DNA from: DATLMR01 sp035634255
GTDB taxonomy: Bacteria; Acidobacteriota; Blastocatellia; UBA7656
Direction: 5' to 3'
Assembly: GCA_035634255.1 (NCBI GenBank)
Contig: DASQDI010000057.1
Location: 1-29,665 of the forward strand
Length of the DNA: 29,665 nt
Shown here in pieces: positions 1-8,181 of this stretch (the first letter of the stretch is position 1; each line of letters begins with the position of its first letter). The notes beneath the pieces were generated by a model. It was not told the origin of the DNA. It did no database searches and saw only the letters and a program-made list of their open reading frames with translations. The position numbers and the translations under genes are program-made.

Positions 1-28
1 GGCCACTGACCACCGACGCCTGCCCCCG

Positions 29-838
29 CTACTTCGACTTTTCGGATTTCTCGCCCTCGCCTGACGAGGGCTGCTCCCCGCCGAGCGTGTCCCACACTTC
101 GGTTATGTCGAGGCTCACGCGCTCGATCCCCGCGACCACCTCATCCTTCTGCCCGTACAACTCGGTCCCATGGCTGTAGATCTCCGCCACTTTGGAATGG
201 GCGCGCCGGTAGATGCCCCCGACGGTGCCGTCGTCGGAGAAGCCGAAGAGCAGCAGCGCGAAGGTGGCGAAGGTCAGGCTCGAAGCCGTGGCGAAGCTCC
301 ACGGGGCGCTCTGCGTGGCGCTCGGGAGAATATAGCTGGCAATAGCTATCGCGCGAGCGACGAGGGCCTTGCTCCGGGACGGCGGGGTGCAGGGCGCGAT
401 CCCTTCGAGGGATTTCATGAACGGCTCGGAGACTTCGTAGTCCTCATAAGTGTGGATCGAGTGGCAGGCCGCGACCGCGTACACGACATCGGTCAGCAGG
501 CCGGAACACTCCGCGCATTCCGCCGCGTGATCTTCGAACCGGTGATACTTCGAGGCGGGGACGAAGCCGTCGAGGAACTCCGTGATGATCTCCTGAAAAG
601 ACACGCAGTCGAGCGGCATCCGCTCGAACGGTATCAGGACGAGAGACGCTTCGAGGCTCGCCGGCGCGTCGACGAAGTCCGGGTCTTTGCATTCGCGGAG
701 CGCGGCTTTGACCTCGTCCATCAGGCCGCGGCAGGCGCGGCACTGGAGCGCGTGCGCGGCGAAGACGCCCGTCTCACCCTGAGTCAACTGCCCGTCGAGG
801 TAATCGCTAAGCTGTTCTTCAAATTTGCTGCAATTCAT
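29..838 (-). CDS. Membrane anti-sigma factor with two zinc-binding domains
   Basis: Probable anti-sigma factor for the ECF sigma factor encoded just upstream, holding it at the membrane until released. Two zf-HC2-type modules are visible in 269 residues: C3, H29, C33, C36 (HALQCRAC) and C78, H104, C108, C111 (HAAECAEC), both of the H-x3-C-x2-C type. A hydrophobic stretch near residues 183-200 is the likely single membrane span, followed by a tail of about 70 residues. The sigma gene ends 154 bases upstream on the same strand, so the pair is likely co-transcribed. The duplicated zinc module is unusual, since most family members carry one. The Shine-Dalgarno before the ATG is weak, but Cys3 fits the family start. 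The family call is good; its pairing with this sigma factor is inferred from position. Confidence 0.82.
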   Translation of the reverse strand: MNCSKFEEQLSDYLDGQLTQGETGVFAAHALQCRACRGLMDEVKAALRECKDPDFVDAPASLEASLVLIPFERMPLDCVSFQEIITEFLDGFVPASKYHRFEDHAAECAECSGLLTDVVYAVAACHSIHTYEDYEVSEPFMKSLEGIAPCTPPSRSKALVARAIAIASYILPSATQSAPWSFATASSLTFATFALLLFGFSDDGTVGGIYRRAHSKVAEIYSHGTELYGQKDEVVAGIERVSLDITEVWDTLGGEQPSSGEGEKSEKSK

Positions 839-992
839 AAAACTTCAATGGAAGCCCGCTTCCACACCCCCTGTGATCAACTCTCATGGCCACACGACGC
901 CCGGCCAGCCGTAACTCTTGGCGCGAAATCCTGCCCCGAAATTAGATAGCTAACGATTTAGAGCGGTTCGATACTCAGGCCGGCGAAGACTC

Positions 993-1580
993 TCAGTCCG
1001 GATTCACCTTCATCCTGCGGAGAACTTTCGCCAGCTCTATCCTGCCGCGGTTGATGCGGCTCTTGACCGTGCCCTCGGGTATCTTGAGAAGGTCCACGAT
1101 CTCCTGGTAAGTCAATTCCTCGATGTCCCGGAGGATGACGCACTCGCGCAGGTCGGGCGACAGTCTGTCTATCGCGGCCAGCACCTGTAGCCTGCGCTCC
1201 TGGCGTTCCAGAGACCTCTGCGGGCTGTCGCAGGCAGCGGGCAGATGGTATTCGTGATCCGCAAGGTCATCGCCCGAGTCGGTGGGCGTTCGCTGCCGCT
1301 TGCGGTAATCGTCGATGATGAGGTTGCGCGCTAGCCGCATCAGCCAGTTCGACAGATCGCCGAGGCCCGAGTCGTATTGCTGGAGCGAGCGGTAGACCCT
1401 GATGAAGACCTCCTGCGTCAAATCCTCGGCCGCCGCGTGGCTCGAAGTGAACCGGTAAGCCAGGTTATAGATGCGGCGCGAAAAAAGGCGCACTACGTCC
1501 GCCCAGGCCTGCTGGTCGCCCTGTATACAACGCTGAACCAATTCAGCATCGCTTGATGTCAAAGCGTATCTTGCTCCCAC
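993..1580 (-). CDS. ECF-type RNA polymerase sigma factor
   Basis: Sigma-70 family factor of the extracytoplasmic-function class, 195 residues, a typical length. Region 2 is seen as DLTQEVFIRVYRSL and the following NWLMRLARNLIIDDYRKR. Region 4 is the C-terminal helix-turn-helix LTYQEIVDLLKIPEGTVKSR. Regions 1 and 3 are absent, as expected for the class. The start is a GTG with GAAGG six bases upstream. The anti-sigma gene follows on the same strand. Upstream, two copies of the octamer GCTAAACG lie 21 bp apart (1619-1647) and could serve control. The stimulus cannot be read from the sequence. Confidence 0.93.
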   Translation of the reverse strand: MGARYALTSSDAELVQRCIQGDQQAWADVVRLFSRRIYNLAYRFTSSHAAAEDLTQEVFIRVYRSLQQYDSGLGDLSNWLMRLARNLIIDDYRKRQRTPTDSGDDLADHEYHLPAACDSPQRSLERQERRLQVLAAIDRLSPDLRECVILRDIEELTYQEIVDLLKIPEGTVKSRINRGRIELAKVLRRMKVNPD

Positions 1581-1618
1581 CTGTCGCCTTCTCGTAAGCT
1601 ATTCGTTTTAGTTTCAAC

Positions 1619-1647
1619 GCTAAACGCTGAAGTCAATCAGCTAAACG
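1619..1647. repeat. Direct octamer repeat upstream of the sigma-factor gene
   Basis: GCTAAACG occurs at 1619-1626 and again at 1640-1647, a 21-bp period of two helical turns, with a partial copy (GCTAAC) at 1652-1657. The repeat lies 39-67 bp upstream of the sigma GTG start. A regulator-binding role is possible; no known consensus is matched. Confidence 0.35.
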
Positions 1648-1736
1648 AGACGCTAACTTGAAATGTTCCAAAAAGGCCCCGGCCTTCAGCACCTCGTCCG
1701 GGCGGCCGTATTCGCCTGCCAACCGGCCAGATTTTG

Positions 1737-1745
1737 TGCTAGAAT
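1737..1745 (+). promoter_or_regulatory. Possible extended -10 promoter for the flippase-like gene
   Basis: TGCTAGAAT matches an extended -10 element (TGn plus TAGAAT, 5 of 6 to TATAAT). No good -35 is seen 17 bp upstream, which extended -10 promoters tolerate. It would give a leader of about 110 bases before the TTG start at 1863. The rest of the 282-base gap 1581-1862 shows nothing recognisable apart from the octamer repeat. Confidence 0.35.
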
Positions 1746-1862
1746 CCCCCAGGGATACAGCCTGTTGCGGAATCCTGCTGCAATACCTGACACTCACGAG
1801 GTGTATAAGGCGCGTGCCCATGATTTTGAAAGATAGCATAAGACGAGGATCACTCGAAAGCT

Positions 1863-3014
1863 TTGAAAAGCAGGGTTAAGACATTAGCCAGCCTCGCGCT
1901 CGGCGCTCTATTCGTCTACTGGTTCGCACACAAACTCGATTGGAACGAAGTGTGGATCGAAGTCCGGAAAGCCAACTGGGGCCAGCTCGGCCTGGCGGTG
2001 GCCCTCTTCGTCGGCACTTATTTCGTCCGGGTTCTGAGATGGCGGGGCCTCCTCGCCCCGATGGCTCACCCCTCGCTCCGCGCCCTCTTCCGCGCGACCG
2101 TCGTCGGCTACTGTGCCCTGTTCGTGATGGGCAGGGCGGCCGAGTTCATAGTCAGGCCCGCGGTCCTGTCCGTTAAAGAGCGGGTCCACCCCTCCGCGAG
2201 CTACGCGACCGTGATGATCGAGCGCGTGTTCGACATGGTGATGGTCGTCTTCTTCTTCGCCTTCAACCTCATCTTCTTCGAGCACATCGCGCGGGACGCC
2301 GAATCCGTCGAGCGCTTCGGGTTGATCAAGGTCACGGGGGTCCTGCTGCTCCTGGTCGCGGTGACGGGGATCTACGGCCTCTCGATCTTTCAGAGGAGGA
2401 GGAAGGGCGCGCTCGCTTATCTGGAAAGGAAGCTCCACTGGCTCCCTTCGCACATTTACAGGGGGGTGCTCAGTCTGCTCCGCCACATCTCCGAGGGGCT
2501 GGCGGTGCTGCACGACGCGAAGGGGCTCGCCGTGACGGTCTCTTACACGATCCTCATGTGGCTGATGGTCGCGCTCGCGCACATGCTCGTGGTCCGGGCC
2601 TTCGGAATCCCCTACAGCCAGGTGCCGTTCACGGGGGCCGTCTTCGTGATGGGCCTCTCGATGCTCGGGTCGGTCGTACCGACTCCGGGAGGGGCGACGG
2701 GGCCGTTCCACACGGCGACCGCGGCGGCGCTGACTTTCATGGGGGTCGCGCAGAACAAGGCCGCCTCCGTGGCCATACTCCTACACCTCGTCATCTTCGC
2801 CCCCGCCACCTTCTTCGGGCTTTTTTACGTCCTTAAAGACGGGCTGTCGCTCGACAGGCTGAGGCGGATCGGCGAGAGGGAGGTCGAAGAGGTCGACGCG
2901 TCCGCCGAGGGCCCGTCGGGCGGGGAGGCGCAGGGGGGCGAGCTGATGGCGATCAAACAACCGGCGAGCACGATAGCCCGCCGACTGCCCGAAGGACATC
3001 TGGATCAGCTCTGA
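1863..3014 (+). CDS. Flippase-like integral membrane protein (LPG synthase TM-domain family)
   Basis: Polytopic inner-membrane protein of the lysylphosphatidylglycerol synthase transmembrane/UPF0104 family (PF03706-like), 383 residues. It lacks the C-terminal aminoacyl-transferase domain of MprF, so it resembles the flippase half alone; such proteins are thought to move lipids or polyprenyl intermediates. Many hydrophobic segments are seen, starting at residue 8. Family-like features include the positions around FVMGRAAEFIVRPA and the glycine-rich PTPGGATGPFHTATAA near residues 275-295. The last 60 residues are charged and probably cytoplasmic. The start is a TTG with GAGG about 14 bases upstream, so it is less certain than the rest. 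nrdR follows after 62 bases. Confidence 0.8.
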   Translation: MKSRVKTLASLALGALFVYWFAHKLDWNEVWIEVRKANWGQLGLAVALFVGTYFVRVLRWRGLLAPMAHPSLRALFRATVVGYCALFVMGRAAEFIVRPAVLSVKERVHPSASYATVMIERVFDMVMVVFFFAFNLIFFEHIARDAESVERFGLIKVTGVLLLLVAVTGIYGLSIFQRRRKGALAYLERKLHWLPSHIYRGVLSLLRHISEGLAVLHDAKGLAVTVSYTILMWLMVALAHMLVVRAFGIPYSQVPFTGAVFVMGLSMLGSVVPTPGGATGPFHTATAAALTFMGVAQNKAASVAILLHLVIFAPATFFGLFYVLKDGLSLDRLRRIGEREVEEVDASAEGPSGGEAQGGELMAIKQPASTIARRLPEGHLDQL

Positions 3015-3076
3015 GCCGCCCTCGCCGGGGAGGGCCGCCCGTCCCGTATGCCAAACTTTCGGTTGAGAGGTTATAT

Positions 3077-3541
3077 ATGAAGTGTCCTTTCTGTGCGCAC
3101 CTGGAAGACAGAGTCGTCGATTCGCGCGAGAGCCGGGAGGGCGACGTGATTCGCCGCCGGAGAGAGTGCCTCAAGTGCGAGCGGCGCTTCACCAGCTACG
3201 AGCGCATCGACGAGATCCCGTACATGGTCGTGAAGAAGGATGGCAGCCGCGAGCCCTTCGACCGCCAGAAGATCCTGGCGGGGGTGATGAAGGCTTGCGA
3301 GAAGCGCCCCATCCCCATGGCTAAAATCGAAGGGCTGGTCAACTCGATTGAGAAGTACGTGCAGGAGTCGCGCGAGCGCGAGCGCTCGACCGAAAAGATC
3401 GGCGAGATGATAATGAGACGCCTGAAGGAACTCGACAAGGTCGCTTACGTCCGCTTCGCCTCGGTCTACCTCGAATTCAAAGATGTCTCGGAATTCATGA
3501 GTGAGCTTAAGTCCCTCGTCCGCTCCGGGCGGGCCAGGTGA
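3077..3541 (+). CDS. nrdR: Transcriptional repressor NrdR
   Basis: NrdR senses ATP/dATP and represses ribonucleotide reductase genes by binding NrdR boxes. The 154-residue length is typical. The N-terminal zinc ribbon is complete (C3, C6, C31, C34: CPFC and CLKC), followed by the family signature VVDSRESREGDVIRRRREC and an ATP-cone domain from about residue 49 to 139 (VVKKDGSREPFDRQKILAGV). The ATG has AGAGG six bases upstream. No ribonucleotide reductase gene is in the window, so its targets lie elsewhere. lon follows after 103 bases with its own promoter. Confidence 0.97.
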   Translation: MKCPFCAHLEDRVVDSRESREGDVIRRRRECLKCERRFTSYERIDEIPYMVVKKDGSREPFDRQKILAGVMKACEKRPIPMAKIEGLVNSIEKYVQESRERERSTEKIGEMIMRRLKELDKVAYVRFASVYLEFKDVSEFMSELKSLVRSGRAR

Positions 3542-3586
3542 CGGGGAGCCGGCCGCCTGGGAGTGCATCCGCCCGTCGCATGGTAC

Positions 3587-3615
3587 TTGTCACCGCTTTC
3601 CGCGCGCCCTACAAT
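3587..3615 (+). promoter_or_regulatory. Sigma70-type promoter of lon
   Basis: TTGTCA (3587-3592), a 17-bp spacer and TACAAT (3610-3615), each one mismatch from consensus. Transcription would start near 3622, about 23 bases before the lon ATG. No CIRCE or sigma32-like element is seen. Confidence 0.7.
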
Positions 3616-3644
3616 CGAAAACAGAGGATAAAACTGAATAAATT

Positions 3645-6011
3645 ATGACACCTATAATGGAGACAGAAGAGGTCCAGTTAGAAGCGTCCGACGAGCAGGT
3701 CAAGATGCCGGACTCCCTGCCGGTGCTGCCGCTTCGCGACATCGTAATCTTCCCCTACATGATCGTTCCGCTGTTCGTCCAGCGCGAGCGGTCGATCCGG
3801 GCGGTCGATCAGGCCCTTGCCGAGAACCGGATGATCCTGCTCGTCGCCCAGCGCGACCTTGAGAAGGAGGAGCCGACGGGCTCCGACCTTTACAATTACG
3901 GGACGGCCGCCGCCATCATGCGGATGCTGAAGATGCCCGACGGCAGGATCAGGATACTGGTTCAGGGGTTGTCCCGCGCCCGCATCACCCGCTTCGACGA
4001 AAGCCTACCCCCGCTCGTCGCCCACATCGAGCCGCTCAACGACGCCGAGCCCGACGCCGAAGAGCTTGAGCTTGAGGCTTTGATCCGCAACGTCCGCTCG
4101 TCGCTCGAGCGCGCGATAACTCTGGGCAAAAACATCTCCTCGGAGGTGATGGCCATCGTCGCGAACCTCGAAGACCCCGGGCGGCTGGCCGACGTGGCCG
4201 CTTCCAACCTCGAACTGAAGGTTGCGGACGCGCAGAGCGTGCTAGAAAAACTCAACCCGGCCGACCGCCTGCGCCGCGTCAACGAGCTGCTCGCGCGCGA
4301 GATCAACGTGCTGCTCGTCCAGCAGGAGATAAACACGCAGGCCAAGGGCGAGATCGACCGCACCCAGCGCGAGTTCTACCTGCGGCAGCAGTTGAAGGCC
4401 ATCCAGTCCGAGCTCGGCGAAGGCAACGAGCTGGCCGAAGAGATCGCGCAGTACCGCGAGAAGATGCTTCAGGCGAAGATGCCCGAGGCGGTCGACGAGG
4501 AGGTCGACCGGCAGATCAAGAAGCTGGAACGCATGCACCCCGACGCGGCGGAGGCCGCGACCCTGCGCAATTACCTCGACGTGATGGTCAGCCTCCCGTG
4601 GTCCAAGGCTTCGGAAGAGAACCTCGACCTCAAGCGCGCGCAGGCGATACTTGACGAGGACCACTACGGCCTCGAAAAGGTCAAGGAACGCATAATTGAG
4701 TCCCTCGCCGTGCGCAAGCTGAAGGATAAAGTGAAAGGCCCGATCCTCTGCCTCGTCGGCCCCCCCGGCGTCGGGAAGACCAGCCTGGGCCGGTCCATCG
4801 CTCGCGCCTTGAACAGGAAGTTTCAGAGGCTCTCGCTGGGCGGCCTGCACGACGAGGCCGAGATCCGCGGCCACAGGCGCACCTACATCGGGGCCATGCC
4901 CGGACGGATCATTCAGGCGATCCAGCAGGCGGGCACGAATAACCCTTTAATCATGCTCGACGAGATAGATAAAGTGGGCGCGGATTTCAGGGGCGACCCC
5001 TCTTCCGCCCTCCTCGAAGTCCTCGACCCGGAGCAGAATTTCTCTTTCAGGGACAACTACCTGGGCTCCCCCTTCGACCTGTCGAACGTCATGTTTATGA
5101 CCACGGCCAACGTGCTTGAGACGATCCACGCCGCGCTCCGCGACCGCATGGAAGTCATCAGGCTGGCCGGGTACACCGAAGAAGAGAAGGCCGAGATCGC
5201 GCGCAGGCACATCATCCCGAAGCAGATGGACGCGCACGGCATAACCTCGCGCCACCTGTCGATGAGCCGCGCGGCGCTGAAAGCCATCATTCAGCAGTAC
5301 ACGCATGAGGCGGGGCTCCGCCAGTTCGAGCGCGAGATCGCGACCATCTGCCGCAAGGTCGCGCGTCGCGTCGCCGAAGGCGACACCTCGCTCGTTCGGG
5401 TCTCGCCCAACGTGTTGCAGGACTACCTCGGAGTCTCTCACGTCCACCCGGATGAGATCCTGAAGAAAGATCAGGTGGGCGTGTCGACCGGGCTGGCGTG
5501 GACCCCCGCCGGCGGCGACGTTCTCTTCATCGAGGCCCTGCTGACGGCCGGGAAGGGCTCCCTGCTCCTGACCGGGCAGCTCGGGGACGTGATGAAAGAG
5601 TCCGCGCAGGCCGCCTTCTCTTGGGCCAAGGCCCGCGCCGACGAGATCGGCATCGATTCCGAGAAGTTCAATAAGTTCGACGTCCACATCCACGTCCCCG
5701 AGGGCGCGATCCCGAAAGACGGCCCTTCGGCCGGGGTGACCCTCGCCACGGCCCTCGTCTCGGCCCTGTCCGGGCGGCCCGTGAAGAGGTCCGTCGCGAT
5801 GACGGGCGAGATCACTCTGCGCGGGAACGTGCTGCCGGTCGGGGGGATTAAGGAGAAGGTGCTGGCCGCGCGGCGCGCCCGCGTCACCACGATAGTCTTA
5901 CCCGTGCTCAACCGGCGGGACCTCGACGAGTTGCCCAAGGAGATTTCGAAAGAGATCAACTTCGTATTCGCCGATTCGATCAGGCAGGTCCTCAAGGCTT
6001 CACTCGCGTAA
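3645..6011 (+). CDS. lon: ATP-dependent protease La (Lon)
   Basis: Cytoplasmic AAA+ serine protease degrading damaged and regulatory proteins, 788 residues, standard for bacterial LonA. The N-terminal substrate-binding domain begins at LPVLPLRDIVIFPYM (about residue 24). The ATPase Walker A is GPPGVGKTS near residue 371, with Walker B LIMLDEIDK. The protease domain carries the Ser-Lys dyad: Ser695 in KDGPSAG and Lys738 in GGIKEK, spaced 43 residues as in E. coli Lon. A strong promoter precedes it (3587-3615) and a long GC-rich hairpin follows the stop. No good Shine-Dalgarno is placed before the ATG at 3645; a second in-frame ATG at 3657 is possible. Confidence 0.98.
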   Translation: MTPIMETEEVQLEASDEQVKMPDSLPVLPLRDIVIFPYMIVPLFVQRERSIRAVDQALAENRMILLVAQRDLEKEEPTGSDLYNYGTAAAIMRMLKMPDGRIRILVQGLSRARITRFDESLPPLVAHIEPLNDAEPDAEELELEALIRNVRSSLERAITLGKNISSEVMAIVANLEDPGRLADVAASNLELKVADAQSVLEKLNPADRLRRVNELLAREINVLLVQQEINTQAKGEIDRTQREFYLRQQLKAIQSELGEGNELAEEIAQYREKMLQAKMPEAVDEEVDRQIKKLERMHPDAAEAATLRNYLDVMVSLPWSKASEENLDLKRAQAILDEDHYGLEKVKERIIESLAVRKLKDKVKGPILCLVGPPGVGKTSLGRSIARALNRKFQRLSLGGLHDEAEIRGHRRTYIGAMPGRIIQAIQQAGTNNPLIMLDEIDKVGADFRGDPSSALLEVLDPEQNFSFRDNYLGSPFDLSNVMFMTTANVLETIHAALRDRMEVIRLAGYTEEEKAEIARRHIIPKQMDAHGITSRHLSMSRAALKAIIQQYTHEAGLRQFEREIATICRKVARRVAEGDTSLVRVSPNVLQDYLGVSHVHPDEILKKDQVGVSTGLAWTPAGGDVLFIEALLTAGKGSLLLTGQLGDVMKESAQAAFSWAKARADEIGIDSEKFNKFDVHIHVPEGAIPKDGPSAGVTLATALVSALSGRPVKRSVAMTGEITLRGNVLPVGGIKEKVLAARRARVTTIVLPVLNRRDLDELPKEISKEINFVFADSIRQVLKASLA

Positions 6012-6017
6012 CCGATC

Positions 6018-6067
6018 CGCCCGGTGGCCGCGCGGCGCGGGCCCGCGCCGCGCGCGGCCTCCGGGCG
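6018..6067 (+). terminator. Long GC-rich hairpin after lon
   Basis: CGCCCGG-T-GGCC-GCGCGGCGCGGG pairs with CCCGCGCCGCGC-GC-GGCC-T-CCGGGCG, about 23 bp with a 2-nt bulge. The centre (6030-6053) is a perfect 24-bp palindrome. It starts six bases after the lon stop. The downstream sequence is only moderately T-rich (CATTTATTTC), so it is a probable but not classic intrinsic terminator. Confidence 0.6.
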
Positions 6068-6108
6068 TCACGTCATTTATTTCAAATTTCTTGCGAAGCC
6101 CCTTATTA

Positions 6109-6137
6109 TTGACTCTCCTGAATTTCGCGTGATATAA
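6109..6137 (+). promoter_or_regulatory. Sigma70-type promoter of the lytic transglycosylase gene
   Basis: TTGACT (6109-6114), a 17-bp spacer and ATATAA (6132-6137). Transcription from about 6144 would leave a leader of roughly 140 bases before the ATG at 6283. No riboswitch class is recognised in it. Confidence 0.6.
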
Positions 6138-6282
6138 CCACCTCACTCAGCAGGAACTCAGAGCAGAAGGTTTGAAGAAGCGAGCGTTCAGACAGATGAA
6201 TCTTGTGACGTTTAACGAGATCGATTGCGTCGCGAATTCAACCGAACAGCCAATCTCAAAGCGAAAGGATAATTAAATCAAG

Positions 6283-8112
6283 ATGAGGCTATCGAAGAGC
6301 ATCGGTCGCTCTGTTGTTGTGTTGTTGATTTCGGGGCTGGTGATCGGAAGCTTCGCCCCGGTCAGCGCCTCCGCCCAGACACAACGCCAGCCCGCGCCCC
6401 CCAGCATCAGCGACCTGATTTCTCAGTCGGAGCAGAGTTACCTCGCGGGAGAGCAAGCCTTCATCAAAGGCCGGCGCGACGAGGCTTTGAAGATGTTCGA
6501 TGAGGCCGTCGCCATCATATTGAAATCCGGCAGGAGCCTCGCGCAGAATCCCCGGCTCGAAACCTATTATAAAGACCTCGTTCATAGAATCGATCAGCAT
6601 AAGAACAAGCTCTCCGGCCATCTTAATCAATCGCAACCTTCGCCCGCGGGTAATCGAACTAATCCTGGCAGTGATCCCATTAATAATTCCGAGCCGCCCG
6701 CTCAGAAAGCGGAGCAGGACAGAGCAGAGCAAGGCGCGGCGGATAAAGATAAAGAACCTCCGGCTTCGAAAGAAGAGTCTCCGGCCGCCGGCTCGAAAGA
6801 CCGTCCGAAGCAGCCGGTCGACGAGGCGCAGACCCGGCAGGAGGTCGTCGAGCCTGCCCTCATCGACGAGCTTTCCGGGCTCAACGAGAGCGAGCTTGCC
6901 ACGGTCACGCCCGACGGGGTCAAGGTCTTCGGCCGTTATGACTTTGAGTTTTCGGTGGCCCCTCCCGTCTTTCAGTTCCTCAACTACTTCGTGACGGGCA
7001 GGGGCCGCTCCACCATGGAGACGGGCCTCAAACGGGCCGGGCGTTACCGCCAGATGGCCGAAAAGATTTTCAAGGAAGAGCGGGTCCCGCTCGACCTGAT
7101 CTGGCTGGCGCAGGCGGAGTCGGTGTGGAAGCCGAACGCGCTGTCGCGCGCGGCGGCCAAGGGCATATGGCAGTTCATCCCCTCGACGGGCACGCGCTAC
7201 GGGCTGGTGCAGACCTCGTGGATCGACGACCGTTCTCACCCGGAGAAGTCGACGCGCGCCGCCGCCCGCTACCTGCGCTTCCTGCATGATTACTTCGCGG
7301 GCGACTGGCTCCTCGCGATGGCGGCCTATAACTCGGGAGAAGGCCGGATCGCGAGCTCCATCGCGAAGTGCGGCTACGCCGATTTCTGGGAGATTCACAG
7401 GCGCGGCCTGATCCCTCAGGAGACCCGCAACTACGTCCCCATAATCCTTTCGATCATCATCGTGAGCAAGAACCAGAAGCGGTACGGGTTCGACGTGACG
7501 CCCGACCCGCCTCTGAATTATGACACGTTCGACCTGCCCGGCCAGACCGACCTGAAGGTGGTCGCGGACCTGCTCACCATCCCTTACGAATCCATTCAGG
7601 ACCTCAACCCCGAGCTCCGGCGCGGCGCTTCGCCAGCCGGTCAGCCCTACACGATCAAGCTGCCGAAGGGGATGAAGAAGAGTTTCGAGACCGCTTACGC
7701 GGCGCTGCCCGAAGACCAGCGCGTGCGGAGGGTCGTGGTGCCTCGCGAAGAGGTCGCCGAGGCCCCGAGGCAGGGTTATCGCGCGGAGTACGCTTCTTAT
7801 CAGGTCCGCAAAGGCGACACGCTCGCGGCGCTCGCGCGCCGTCACGGGGTGTCGGTGCAGGAGCTCGCCCGCATGAACGGGCTCTCCGCCAGGGGCCAGT
7901 TGCGCCGCGGGCAGAGCGTCCGCGTCCCGAAGAGCGTAAGGTCGGCGGGCGGCCGTGATTCCAAATCGTCCGGCAATCGCATCGGCCGCTTCAGGAGCAG
8001 GGATGTCGTGAAATCGCGCGCGTCATCGAAGGGGAAGGCGTCAACATCGAAGGCTAAGAAAGGTAAGGCTAAAGCCTCGGCGAAGAAATCTTCCTCCCGC
8101 CGAAGAAGGTGA
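6283..8112 (+). CDS. MltD-type membrane-bound lytic murein transglycosylase with LysM
   Basis: Cleaves peptidoglycan glycan strands with 1,6-anhydro bond formation, acting in the periplasm. 609 residues in order: signal peptide (about 1-31, cut near SASAQ); a charged Pro/Gly/Glu-rich linker to about 190; an SLT domain with catalytic Glu279 in AQAESVWKPNALS and downstream GIWQFIPSTG and MAAYNSGEGR; one LysM domain at about 506-549 (YQVRKGDTLAALARRHGVSV); and a Lys/Ser/Ala-rich basic tail of about 50 residues. E. coli MltD has two LysM repeats; here one is clear. No lipobox is seen, so it is probably secreted or anchored by its signal. A possible AAAGGA lies about 13 bases before the ATG. A perfect terminator follows. 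Confidence 0.92.
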   Translation: MRLSKSIGRSVVVLLISGLVIGSFAPVSASAQTQRQPAPPSISDLISQSEQSYLAGEQAFIKGRRDEALKMFDEAVAIILKSGRSLAQNPRLETYYKDLVHRIDQHKNKLSGHLNQSQPSPAGNRTNPGSDPINNSEPPAQKAEQDRAEQGAADKDKEPPASKEESPAAGSKDRPKQPVDEAQTRQEVVEPALIDELSGLNESELATVTPDGVKVFGRYDFEFSVAPPVFQFLNYFVTGRGRSTMETGLKRAGRYRQMAEKIFKEERVPLDLIWLAQAESVWKPNALSRAAAKGIWQFIPSTGTRYGLVQTSWIDDRSHPEKSTRAAARYLRFLHDYFAGDWLLAMAAYNSGEGRIASSIAKCGYADFWEIHRRGLIPQETRNYVPIILSIIIVSKNQKRYGFDVTPDPPLNYDTFDLPGQTDLKVVADLLTIPYESIQDLNPELRRGASPAGQPYTIKLPKGMKKSFETAYAALPEDQRVRRVVVPREEVAEAPRQGYRAEYASYQVRKGDTLAALARRHGVSVQELARMNGLSARGQLRRGQSVRVPKSVRSAGGRDSKSSGNRIGRFRSRDVVKSRASSKGKASTSKAKKGKAKASAKKSSSRRRR

Positions 8113-8132
8113 GCCGGGAGAAGTTAAACCGA

Positions 8133-8179
8133 TTGAGGGGCCGGATCACGTGAAGATGATCCGGCCCCTCAATTTGTTT
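8133..8179 (+). terminator. Rho-independent terminator between convergent genes
   Basis: A perfect 16-bp stem, TTGAGGGGCCGGATCA (8133-8148) with TGATCCGGCCCCTCAA (8157-8172), an 8-nt loop, then TTTGTTT. It ends the lytic transglycosylase transcript. As the stem lies just downstream of the convergent pilB stop it could also act in the other direction, where the tail is less T-rich. Confidence 0.85.
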
Positions 8180-8181
8180 CT

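Noticed and set aside
6289..7845. Long minus-strand open frame of 518 codons opposite the transglycosylase gene
   Set aside because: It is Arg/Leu/Gly-rich composition typical of a frame opposite a GC-rich gene, and shows no motif; the plus-strand gene has clear domains.
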